DNA of 64,000 nt. It comes from Lentilactobacillus parabuchneri DSM 5707 = NBRC 107865 (GTDB lineage: Bacteria > Bacillota > Bacilli > Lactobacillales > Lactobacillaceae). Positions 1-7,584 of this stretch are shown here, piece after piece (position 1 is the first letter of the stretch; every line of letters starts with the position of its first letter). Location: contig NZ_AZGK01000001.1 of NCBI RefSeq assembly GCF_001435315.1, positions 311,476-375,475 of the forward strand. Direction: 5' to 3'. The notes under the pieces are model-generated. The model worked only from the letters and a program-made list of their open reading frames with translations, did no database searches and was not told where the DNA came from. The translations under genes were made by a program, and so were the position numbers.

Positions 1-2
1 AA

Positions 3-2087
3 GTGATTGCGTCAAAGATTGTTGCCGATGACGACGAGGCGATGGATTTCGTTAGGGAAGTTGGCTTTCCGGTCATTGTTAAACCAATGTCGGCAAGTCA
101 TGATACCAGCCGTTTTATTTGTAATAATACCGATGAATTGGAAGATGCCCTTGATGTCAGCTTTAAGCGGACCTATATCAAACGGTGTTCAATTGAGCAA
201 AGCATTGTCGGCTACAAAGAAATTGAAATGGTGGGGATTCGAGACGCTAATGGCAACAAGATTTTGATTTCCGGAATGGAAGATATGGATCCGATTGGGA
301 TTCATTCCGGCGATTCGATTATTTTTGCGCCCACGCAAACTTTAATTAACGAGGAATACCAGGCGCTTCGGACTGCAACCTTTAGAATTATGGATGCACT
401 CAATGTCACTGGGACTTGCCATGTGCAATTTGCCCAGAGTCGAACGGATGCGAATTACTTTGTAACCAAAGTGAGTCCGTTTTTCACGCGGAATACTATT
501 TTAGCTGCCAAGTCGACAGGCTATCCCTTAACGTACGTGTCGAGTTTTTTGGAGTTGGGGTATAATCTTACCGAAATCAAATTACCAAGCAAATACAGCA
601 AGTTTTTAGCCTTTATGGAGCCGACTATGGACCACGTGGTCGTTAAGATCCCACTATGGCCATTTCGAGACATTACCGACGTCGATCAACATTTGAATAC
701 TTTGATGAAATCCGTGGGATCAACCATTGGGGTGGGCCGCACGGTTGAAGAAGCGATTATTAAAGCAATGCACAGTTCCCAATTTTCACCACGGGACATT
801 TTGCCAAGTGTTTCTAAAGTCAATGATGATGACGTCATCAATCAACTGATTCATCCGTTGGCGAGTCGGATTCTGATTTTAATGGAAGCACTTCGGCGGG
901 GATTTTCGATTGATGAATTATCTGAATTAACTCAAATTGATCGGTTCTACTTTTACAAATTAAATCAATTGCTGCGCGCTCAAGACTATGTGGTTAACAA
1001 TCCGTTGTCGCCACAATCAGTTGAAATCGGGCATAAATACGGTTTTGGTGATGGTATGCTGGCCGAACTTTGGCAAGTGAATATTTCAACCATTCAGCGC
1101 ATGAATCATAATGTCAAAAATCAAGTCACTTACAAAGCCATTGAACCAAGTGCTGGTGAATTCATGGAAGCAACCAATATTTTCTATAGCAGCTACGAAC
1201 TCGAAAATGAAAGTAAGCCGTTTGCTGAAAAAAGTGCATTGGTGATTGGTCGTGGGGGCAATCAACTGGGCCCCAACTCAGCAGCGGATTATTATACTGC
1301 TCAGGTATTGATTTCGCTTCATAAAGCTGGTTACAAAACCATTATTATGAATACCAATCCAAACGCGGTGTCATTGACGCCCCAGTTGAGTGATAAAGAA
1401 TATATCGAACCGATTCAGCTTGGAAATATTTTAAACATTGTCGATTTAGAGAAGCCGGACATTGTATTTTTGCCTGGCAACCGGCACTATTTATCTGAAC
1501 AGCTCAAACAATTTGAAGATTTGAATATTGTGGTGTTGCCGCCAGACCAGAAGGTTGCTACATACAACCAAAAAAAGGCGACGACCGCCGTCGATCTCTT
1601 TATTGAAGGAGATGAAGTCTTGCCAGTTGCAACCATTTCTTTTGTTGGCAAGGATCAACGCACTGATTTGCGACTCATTAATGACTACAAAGAACCGATG
1701 GATCATTGGCAAACCGATGAGGCTGATTTAATCGCTGATGCGGTAAAAAAGGTCGATTCCAGCAAATGGCAGGGACTCGTCCAAATATTGTATAATACAA
1801 CTGGTGATTCAAACTACGAGATGACCGGTATTCGGCCCGTTAGAATTACAGAAACGGCTTTTTTAACCAAGACGACTGGAATTAATTGGGTCCGTGTGTT
1901 GGTGCGAAAGTATTTGGGTATTTTGGATATGAAGTCACTTCGAGAGCAACTGACGCCAACGCAACATCAACGCTCTTCGACGATGATTGCCAAATTTCCG
2001 TTTAGAGAACTGCAGTCCCGTCAATCAGAAGGGACGACCAAACAAGAGGTTGGCTCTGCGATTTCATTTAAAAACTTTGAATCGTAA
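3..2087 (+). CDS. Degenerate carbamoyl-phosphate synthase large-subunit homologue (5' end outside window)
   Basis: The frame is open to the left edge, so the true start lies outside; 694 residues are visible. The order follows CarB: the end of the first ATP-grasp domain (visible residues 1-270, with 'EIEMVGIRDANGN' and 'GIHSGDSI'), an oligomerisation-like region, and a second N-domain from about residue 412 ('ALVIGRGGNQLG'). Key residues differ from active CPSases. The glycine-rich ATP loop after 'VIVKP' is replaced by 'MSASHDTSRF'. The metal-binding E-x-N-P-R is 'KVSPF' (residues 156-160). The second ATP-grasp domain is shrunk to a remnant ending 'GIRPVRITETAF', and no MGS domain follows. 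I infer a protein that does not make carbamoyl phosphate by the normal route, but the long intact frame argues against simple decay. Confidence 0.75.
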   Translation: MIASKIVADDDEAMDFVREVGFPVIVKPMSASHDTSRFICNNTDELEDALDVSFKRTYIKRCSIEQSIVGYKEIEMVGIRDANGNKILISGMEDMDPIGIHSGDSIIFAPTQTLINEEYQALRTATFRIMDALNVTGTCHVQFAQSRTDANYFVTKVSPFFTRNTILAAKSTGYPLTYVSSFLELGYNLTEIKLPSKYSKFLAFMEPTMDHVVVKIPLWPFRDITDVDQHLNTLMKSVGSTIGVGRTVEEAIIKAMHSSQFSPRDILPSVSKVNDDDVINQLIHPLASRILILMEALRRGFSIDELSELTQIDRFYFYKLNQLLRAQDYVVNNPLSPQSVEIGHKYGFGDGMLAELWQVNISTIQRMNHNVKNQVTYKAIEPSAGEFMEATNIFYSSYELENESKPFAEKSALVIGRGGNQLGPNSAADYYTAQVLISLHKAGYKTIIMNTNPNAVSLTPQLSDKEYIEPIQLGNILNIVDLEKPDIVFLPGNRHYLSEQLKQFEDLNIVVLPPDQKVATYNQKKATTAVDLFIEGDEVLPVATISFVGKDQRTDLRLINDYKEPMDHWQTDEADLIADAVKKVDSSKWQGLVQILYNTTGDSNYEMTGIRPVRITETAFLTKTTGINWVRVLVRKYLGILDMKSLREQLTPTQHQRSSTMIAKFPFRELQSRQSEGTTKQEVGSAISFKNFES

Positions 2088-2090
2088 CTT

Positions 2091-2139
2091 AAAAAACAGC
2101 GTTTTGGACAGAAGTTTCAATGTCCATAACGCTGTTTTT
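2091..2139. terminator. Bidirectional terminator between the CPSase homologue and rqcH
   Basis: An A-run leads into a long stem (AACAGCGTT-TGGACA pairing with TGTCCA-AACGCTGTT, loop about 10 nt) that is followed by a T-run. It can end both convergent transcripts. Confidence 0.85.
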
Positions 2140-2147
2140 GTGTCAGT

Positions 2148-3854
2148 TTATTTCTTTAAGCTTTCAACAAGTTGCTCATCCGGTGTAATAAATAGTGTCG
2201 TCTGATTGTCATAAATCACGTAGCCGGGCTTGGTGCCGTTTGGCTTCCGGATATTTTTAACCTTGGTGTAGTCAACTTGGACTTTAGACGAATCGCGTGC
2301 CTTTGAGAAGTAAGCTGCTAAATTGGCAGCTTCGGCCAGGGTCTGTTCTGACGGATCGAAGCTGCGGATAATCACATGAGAGCCCGGGATATCTTTAGTA
2401 TGCAGCCAGGTTTCGCGCTTATCGGCGGTATGCATCGTCAGCTTTTCATTCTGTAAGTTATTTTTCCCAACCAAAATCTCAGTGCCGTCACTTGAAATAA
2501 ATTCTTCAGGTTTGTTGATCTTTTGGCGTTTAGCCTTTTTCTTTTTGTTTTGTTCGTGGTCTCTAAGGTAATGACCTTGTTCCAATTCATAACGAATATC
2601 GACCAAATCTTGTGGGTCAGCCAGCTCAATTTGAGATTGAATATTTTCGAAATAATCAATCTCTTGTTTGGTTAAATTGAGTTGTTCACTGACAAACTTA
2701 ACTGCATTCTTAAGCTTTTGGTATTTTTTGAAATACCGCTGAGCGTTTTGTGAAGGCGATTGTTGATTGGAAAGTTGGATTTTGATCGGGCGATCTTCAT
2801 CATAGTAATTGGGCAGTTCAATTGACGTCATTCCACGATCGACTCGATTGAGATAGGTCGTCAAAATTTCACCCTTGATGCGATAATCATCAGCATTTTC
2901 AGTTTCCGCCATATCGCGTTGCAACTTTTTGAGTTTTGTTCGATTTTTTTTGAGTTGTTTTTTGACAACTTGAATCAAGACAGAACCTTGTTCCCTGACG
3001 CGATCCCGTTGCGCTTTATTGGCATAAAACGCATCCAATAATTCACTTAAACTTGGATAAAATCGATTTTTGGTTGTATCTGGATAGGGAAATGCGGTAA
3101 AATTAATCTTGTTACTAGCAATATGGCTAAAGGTTGGCTTTGGATCGTCAAATTGTTTAAAGAAATCCTGGAAATTAACGGCCACTTTTCCGTCTCGATG
3201 CAAGAAACTTGCTAGTGCCAAGGATGTGTCATTACCGAGTCCTTGGAGACTTTTCCTTAGATTGCCTGCCAGAACATCAATATTCGGAAAATCTTTGACC
3301 AGCTGTTCAATATCTGCAAAGTCCGTTTTGACAAACGGATCTTGTAAATCCTGTTTTGGCGGGTTAATGTAGGTTGCACCGGGTAGCAATAACCGGTATC
3401 GGTTCACGTCTGAGCCGACGTGTTTGACGGCATCAATAATCTTTCGATCCGCTTGGTTGACCAAAATAATATTACTATGTCGAGCCATGATTTCGATAAT
3501 CAGATCCAACTTGGTTTGATCCCCCAGCTCATTTCTGGCAGTAAAGGTAAACGTCATTACCCGATCGTTATTTTGTTGCTTAATATCGGTCAGGATTCCG
3601 CCGCTTAAATGCTTTCGCATAATCATGGTGAAGTTTGTCGGCACACTCGGATTTACATATGGTACCTTGGTGATTTGAACCCGGGCATAAGTTGGATTGG
3701 CTGATAATAGTAATTGGTGACTTTTCCCATGAGCGCGGATCGTTAGGATCAGCTCATTAGGATAAGGTTGATTAATTTTACTAATTCTGCCAGTTTGCAG
3801 AAGATTAGTTAATTCGTTTTTCATAGAATGGGTAAAAGAACCATCAAATGACAT
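2148..3854 (-). CDS. rqcH: Rqc2 homologue RqcH (NFACT family, 'fibronectin-binding' FbpA)
   Basis: In Bacillus RqcH binds 50S subunits with stalled nascent chains and recruits tRNA-Ala to add alanine tails for degradation; older annotations call it a fibronectin-binding protein. The 568-residue protein starts at 'MSFDGSFTHSMKNEL', the usual family start, rather than at upstream in-frame codons. The NFACT-N domain is followed by a charged coiled coil (about 290-440) and the NFACT-R RNA-binding domain, which carries 'TWLHTKDIPGSHVII' near residue 480. It sits alone between a bidirectional terminator and the divergent marR gene, against the main strand direction of this end of the window. Confidence 0.92.
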   Translation of the reverse strand: MSFDGSFTHSMKNELTNLLQTGRISKINQPYPNELILTIRAHGKSHQLLLSANPTYARVQITKVPYVNPSVPTNFTMIMRKHLSGGILTDIKQQNNDRVMTFTFTARNELGDQTKLDLIIEIMARHSNIILVNQADRKIIDAVKHVGSDVNRYRLLLPGATYINPPKQDLQDPFVKTDFADIEQLVKDFPNIDVLAGNLRKSLQGLGNDTSLALASFLHRDGKVAVNFQDFFKQFDDPKPTFSHIASNKINFTAFPYPDTTKNRFYPSLSELLDAFYANKAQRDRVREQGSVLIQVVKKQLKKNRTKLKKLQRDMAETENADDYRIKGEILTTYLNRVDRGMTSIELPNYYDEDRPIKIQLSNQQSPSQNAQRYFKKYQKLKNAVKFVSEQLNLTKQEIDYFENIQSQIELADPQDLVDIRYELEQGHYLRDHEQNKKKKAKRQKINKPEEFISSDGTEILVGKNNLQNEKLTMHTADKRETWLHTKDIPGSHVIIRSFDPSEQTLAEAANLAAYFSKARDSSKVQVDYTKVKNIRKPNGTKPGYVIYDNQTTLFITPDEQLVESLKK

Positions 3855-3986
3855 CTTATCACTCACTTTCGTATAAGTAGCATGTACTAGTATAGCGCAT
3901 TTTACCCACTCATGCGAAGGAAGACACATGTTATTTGTAAGTAATTATCAAATAGCGTATACTATTTTTTCGGAGGTCTTTTCATT

Positions 3987-4400
3987 ATGAAGGATATTCT
4001 TGTGGCGCTTAACTCCGCCGCCAAAAATCATCGAACGCAGCTTTTTAGTATTACAAAGGCGACGGGGCTGACAATCTCGGAGTGGAAATTGCTCACTCAA
4101 GTGATTGCTGGCAATACGACGCAAGAAGTATTATCAGAAACTACCAAATTAGATATTTCCACATTATCACGTCAGTTAAAACGGCTGGTTGAAAAACAAA
4201 TGATTGAAAAGACCGCAGTTGGCAAGGATAAGCGTCAGTTAATATACAAAGTTACGGACAAGGGTGTTAAAGCCAGTGAATACGTCCAAACTGAAATTGA
4301 TCAACTAACCGAACGCGTTTTTAATCACTGGACAGATGAAGAAAAGAATTTGCTCAAGATTTTGATTAACCGACTGGAAAAAAGTTTGGGTAGAATTTAA
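3987..4400 (+). CDS. MarR-family transcriptional regulator
   Basis: 137 residues, the usual size of MarR winged-helix repressors. The DNA-binding region spans about 35-100: 'STLSRQLKRLVEKQMIEK' is the recognition-helix segment and 'GKDKRQLIYKVTDKG' the wing. A ribosome-binding site (GGAGG) lies about 10 nt before the ATG. The gene is divergent from rqcH and 19 bp upstream of the degV gene, so co-transcription with degV is likely. The ligand and targets cannot be read from the sequence; control of its own promoter in the 130-bp divergent region is the simplest guess. Confidence 0.88.
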   Translation: MKDILVALNSAAKNHRTQLFSITKATGLTISEWKLLTQVIAGNTTQEVLSETTKLDISTLSRQLKRLVEKQMIEKTAVGKDKRQLIYKVTDKGVKASEYVQTEIDQLTERVFNHWTDEEKNLLKILINRLEKSLGRI

Positions 4401-4419
4401 TTACAAGCAGGTGAACTGA

Positions 4420-5292
4420 ATGAAAATTGCGATCGTGACTGATAGCACGGCGTATTTAACAAAAGAAGAAACGGACAAGTACAACATTACCGTTGTACCC
4501 ATTCCGGTGATTATTGACGGTCGTGAATATAATGAGGGCATCGATCTGACCACAACCGAATTTTATGATAAATTAAAAAATTCTCAGGCTTTCCCAAGTA
4601 CTTCCCAACCGCCAATTGGTGAGATGATTGACCTATACAACTCCTTGGCAGATAAGGGATATGACACGGTTATCAGTATTCATCTGGCAAGTACAATTTC
4701 CGGCTTTTATAATTCATTAACACAAATTGCACCTTCCATTGATAAAATTAAGGTGATTCCCTATGATTCAAAAATTACGGTCAAATTAATGGGATACATG
4801 GCGATTCAGGCCAGTAAAATGGCGGCGCTCGGTCGGACCCCAGAACAGATTCTTACATATCTGGACGGCTTAAGAGCGACGATTGATGAACTTTTTGTGG
4901 TTGATGATTTACAAAATTTGGTAAGAGGCGGCCGGCTTTCCAACGCTTCTGCGTTCATTGGCGGCATCTTAAAAATCAAGCCATTATTGACCTTCGATGA
5001 TAAGAGCAATGAAATTGTTGCCTTTGAAAAGATCAGGTCTCGCAAGAAGGCTCTCAAACGCGTCGAAGAACTGTTTGCTGCCGCACGGGAAAAAGCCGAT
5101 TATCCACTTCGAGCACTGGTCATTAATGCCAATGATCCAAAAGCCGGTAACGAGTGGGCAGCCAAAATTCACGAACTGTATCCAGACATGAAAATTGAGC
5201 AAAGTTATTTCGGTCCGGTCATTGGAACCCACTTGGGAGACAAGGCTTTAGCACTCGCATGGCTTCGTGATTTTGATCAGGATAATTTATAA
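4420..5292 (+). CDS. DegV-family fatty-acid-binding protein (FakB type)
   Basis: DegV proteins bind one fatty acid molecule and present it to the kinase FakA, which phosphorylates the carboxyl group. The 290-residue protein has the family signatures: 'IVTDSTAYLT' at the N terminus, 'TSQPPIGEM' near residue 60, 'LASTISGFYNS' near 90, 'NLVRGGRLS' near 168, and 'GPVIGTHLGDKALALAW' near the C terminus. A FakA homologue lies at 40.4-42.1 kb in this window. It follows marR by 19 bp and ends at a strong hairpin terminator. The fatty-acid class it prefers is not visible. Confidence 0.88.
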   Translation: MKIAIVTDSTAYLTKEETDKYNITVVPIPVIIDGREYNEGIDLTTTEFYDKLKNSQAFPSTSQPPIGEMIDLYNSLADKGYDTVISIHLASTISGFYNSLTQIAPSIDKIKVIPYDSKITVKLMGYMAIQASKMAALGRTPEQILTYLDGLRATIDELFVVDDLQNLVRGGRLSNASAFIGGILKIKPLLTFDDKSNEIVAFEKIRSRKKALKRVEELFAAAREKADYPLRALVINANDPKAGNEWAAKIHELYPDMKIEQSYFGPVIGTHLGDKALALAWLRDFDQDNL

Positions 5293-5311
5293 AGATGAAC
5301 AATTTTCTAAT

Positions 5312-5360
5312 GCAATCACTAAACGTTCGGTAAAATCCGAACTAAGCGATTGCTTTTTTT
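5312..5360 (+). terminator. Rho-independent terminator after degV
   Basis: GCAATC...GTTCGG pairs with CCGAAC...GATTGC (an interrupted stem of about 15 bp), followed directly by TTTTTTT. It isolates the marR-degV unit from the folate operon. Confidence 0.85.
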
Positions 5361-5395
5361 AGTTCGTGTGGTAAACTTTAATAGTTACATAAAAT

Positions 5396-5516
5396 AAATA
5401 TGGGGTAGGAATCAGCGCGTTAAGTGTCGAAGGAACGGAATGTGAACTTCGAACGAAAGGTGTTCGGCTACGACTTGTCGGATACTTGCGGTGCTGGTTG
5501 CGCATTCGCTATATTA
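5396..5516 (+). promoter_or_regulatory. Tetrahydrofolate (THF) riboswitch upstream of folT
   Basis: The leader carries the conserved THF (folT-class) core: GCGTTAAGTGT, GGAATGT, ACGAA and TTGCGGTGCTGG, followed by GCGCATTCGCT. Helices can be drawn by hand. P1 is AATAT/ATATT at the ends. P2 is AATCAGC with GCTGGTT. P3 is TCGAAG with CTTCGA. An 11-bp helix (AGGTGTTCGGC with GTCGGATACTT) replaces the very short hairpin of the Streptococcus mutans folT riboswitch. The aptamer sits 50 nt before folT, which fits its known role of shutting down folate uptake and synthesis when reduced folate is plentiful. Confidence 0.87.
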
Positions 5517-5554
5517 TTTAGATTTCTAAATAATGGTGAGCTCCTTTTAAGGAG
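5513..5554 (+). promoter_or_regulatory. Putative expression platform of the THF riboswitch
   Basis: A perfect 10-bp hairpin (ATTATTTAGA, TT, TCTAAATAAT; 5513-5534) overlaps the 3' strand of riboswitch P1, so the two are mutually exclusive. It is followed by CTCCTTTTAAGGAG (5541-5554), in which the folT Shine-Dalgarno (AAGGAG) can pair with CTCCTT. No U-tract follows, so control of translation rather than termination is inferred. Confidence 0.55.
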
Positions 5555-5564
5555 ATGCTGCATC

Positions 5565-6095
5565 ATGAAGTCATTATCATTGGGTTTCCGCAAGTTGCGG
5601 GTTGTTGACATTGTTGTTTTAGGCATTTTTATGTCTCTACTGCTGGTTCTCAATCGGTTTACGGTTGGGGTTCAAGCGTGGCGGCTGAGCTTTGGGTTCG
5701 TCGTTGTTGCTTTTGCAAGTCTGCTTTACGGGCCACTTTGGTCTGCATCCATTGCGGCAGTTGTTGACGTGATTGGTACCATGGTTTCAGGAAGCGTCTA
5801 TTTCCCGGGATTTACTATTTCGGCGATCTTAGGAGCTGCTATCTATGGCTACTTTTTCTATGGTCACACGGTCACTTGGCGGCGGGTAATTATTGCCCAA
5901 TTACTAATTGCAGTGGTTGTCAATGCGTTATTGAATACCTATTGGTTGACGATTCTCTATCAGACACCATTTTGGCAGTACTTACCGGTTAGAATTATTA
6001 AAGAAATCGTCATGACCCCAATTCAGATGGCCATTATTTACTATAGTTTAAATTCTCAGACGTTAAAAAATATCCAAACGCGTTTATTTAAATAG
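5565..6095 (+). CDS. folT: Folate ECF transporter S component FolT
   Basis: Membrane substrate-binding subunit that captures folate and works with the shared EcfA/A'/T energising module, which is not in this window. The 176-residue protein is strongly hydrophobic, with about six predicted membrane segments, and resembles the FolT group ('VVDIVVLGIFMSLLLVLNRF', 'FPGFTISAILGAAIYGYFFY', 'YLPVRIIKEIVMTPIQM'). The start at 5565 is chosen because AAGGAG lies 10 nt upstream; an in-frame start at 5424 falls inside the riboswitch. It is the first gene of the folate operon, so uptake and synthesis share one riboswitch. Ligand assignment rests on family resemblance plus the THF riboswitch and folate gene context. 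Confidence 0.9.
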   Translation: MKSLSLGFRKLRVVDIVVLGIFMSLLLVLNRFTVGVQAWRLSFGFVVVAFASLLYGPLWSASIAAVVDVIGTMVSGSVYFPGFTISAILGAAIYGYFFYGHTVTWRRVIIAQLLIAVVVNALLNTYWLTILYQTPFWQYLPVRIIKEIVMTPIQMAIIYYSLNSQTLKNIQTRLFK

Positions 6096-6173
6096 TCATT
6101 ATTGCGACACACTGGGCAACTTTGTTGTTCGGCGGGCCGCTTTTTGTCGTCATTTTGAAAGGAGATTTTGCTG

Positions 6174-6521
6174 ATGTATGTCATTCGATTGAATAATATG
6201 CGCTTTCATAGTCACATTGGCGTCTTGCAGGAAGAAAAAGTTGTCGGTCAAAATATTGCGATTGATCTCGAAACAACCATCGATGCTGTCCCGCACGATG
6301 ACCAACTCGACTCAACCGTTTCTTACGCCGATTTTTATCCGGTGATTGCCGAAATCATCCGAAGCAATCGCGTCGATCTCGTTGAAACATTGGCCCAGAT
6401 GATTATCAAGAAAATTACAGCGGTTGACAACCGAATTTCGGCGGTCAAAGTTCGGATTCAAAAACAGGCAACGCCAATTGACGGTGTCTTTGATAACGTT
6501 GAAATCGAAATGGAGGGTTAA
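6174..6521 (+). CDS. folB: Dihydroneopterin aldolase
   Basis: Converts 7,8-dihydroneopterin to 6-hydroxymethyl-7,8-dihydropterin and glycolaldehyde. The 115-residue size is typical. 'HSHIGVLQEEKVVGQ' near the N terminus contains the region with the active-site Glu, and 'VDLVETLAQMII' near residue 68 and a lysine near residue 96 ('IQKQATPIDG') match the family. ATG 6174 is preferred over TTG 6168 because AAAGGAG ends 9 nt before it. It follows folT by 78 bp and is followed after a single base by folKE. Confidence 0.92.
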   Translation: MYVIRLNNMRFHSHIGVLQEEKVVGQNIAIDLETTIDAVPHDDQLDSTVSYADFYPVIAEIIRSNRVDLVETLAQMIIKKITAVDNRISAVKVRIQKQATPIDGVFDNVEIEMEG

Positions 6522-6522
6522 T

Positions 6523-7584
6523 ATGGACGAAGTTTATTTAAGCTTAGGGAGTAACATCGGTAATCGACAAGCATTTTTGGAACAAGCAATTCACGGGCTT
6601 GGAAACGATCCTCAAATTCTAATTGAAAAACAGGCTGATTTTTATGAAACCTCACCGGTTGGTGGCGTCAAACAACGGGCATTTATTAATACCGCCGTTA
6701 AGATTGGAACTACTTATTCTCCGGAAGCTTTACTCGAAGTGATCCATCAAATTGAAAGTGGCCTTCATCGTACTCGGAAGATTCATTGGGGACCCCGAAC
6801 CGTTGATATTGATATTATCTTTTTTGGGAATCAAAAGATTCAGACAGCAAATTTGTCTGTGCCGCATCCCGAAGCTTTTAAGCGGCTATTCGTACTGGTT
6901 CCGATTTTGGAACTGGTCGACGAGCACTTTTCTCAATATGAACAAATCAAACAGGCGGTTGAGTCACTCAAGAATCAGGACCAGACAATCCAGAAAGTAA
7001 ACCCCGCAAATGATTTTGCCACCGAGGTTAAAACCAATGTGACCCACATCTTATCTGCCATAGGTGATGATCCCAACCGCAAGGGTCTGATTGAAACGCC
7101 TGATCGAGTTGCCCGAATGTACGCGGACATATTTGATTCTATCGGAATTGAGGATTTTCAAGATTACAAATTATTTGACTCACCTGAATCAAATGACTCA
7201 AAAACGATTATGGTTAAAGAAATTCCGTTTTACTCAATGTGCGAGCACCACATGATGCCATTTTGGGGGAAGGTCAGTGTCGCGTATTTACCAGATAACG
7301 GCAAAATTATCGGTCTTAGCAAAATCCCAAGGTTAGTGGATTTTGTATCACACAAGTTAAGTTTACAAGAAAAGATAACCGATGATGTTTTAGATCAGAT
7401 GGAAAAAATCCTTCATCCCAAAGGAGTAGGCGTGGTGGTTGATGCCCGCCACATGTGTATTGAAATGCGTGGTGTCAAAAAGACCGGAACAGTCACTCGG
7501 ACGACTAAATTTTCCGGTGTTTTCCAGCAAAATGACGAGTTACGAAGCGAATTTTTGAATTCAATTCAGGTAGGCCAAATATGA
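6523..7584 (+). CDS. folKE: Bifunctional FolK-FolE: HPPK / GTP cyclohydrolase I fusion
   Basis: One 353-residue frame holds two folate enzymes. Residues 1-160 are hydroxymethyldihydropterin pyrophosphokinase ('YLSLGSNIGNR', 'GPRTVDIDIIFFG'). Residues about 170-353 are GTP cyclohydrolase I, with zinc ligands in 'MCEHHMMPFWG' and 'HMCIEMRGVKK', and 'GLSKIPRLVDFVSHKLSLQE'. FolE opens the pathway from GTP and FolK performs the last step before FolP, so the fusion couples non-consecutive reactions. A similar FolKE is known in Lactococcus lactis. Start ATG 6523 has GGAGGGT just upstream and lies one base after the folB stop. Its last four bases overlap folC (ATGA). Confidence 0.93.
   Translation: MDEVYLSLGSNIGNRQAFLEQAIHGLGNDPQILIEKQADFYETSPVGGVKQRAFINTAVKIGTTYSPEALLEVIHQIESGLHRTRKIHWGPRTVDIDIIFFGNQKIQTANLSVPHPEAFKRLFVLVPILELVDEHFSQYEQIKQAVESLKNQDQTIQKVNPANDFATEVKTNVTHILSAIGDDPNRKGLIETPDRVARMYADIFDSIGIEDFQDYKLFDSPESNDSKTIMVKEIPFYSMCEHHMMPFWGKVSVAYLPDNGKIIGLSKIPRLVDFVSHKLSLQEKITDDVLDQMEKILHPKGVGVVVDARHMCIEMRGVKKTGTVTRTTKFSGVFQQNDELRSEFLNSIQVGQI

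Noticed and set aside
2148-3929. Longer rqcH starting at 3929
   Set aside because: The extra 25 residues are not family-like, and 'MSFDGSFTHSM' at 3854 is the standard start.
5424-5564. A 47-codon N-terminal extension of folT starting at GTG 5424
   Set aside because: It lies inside the THF riboswitch; the proper ribosome-binding site and hydrophobic FolT start are at 5565.
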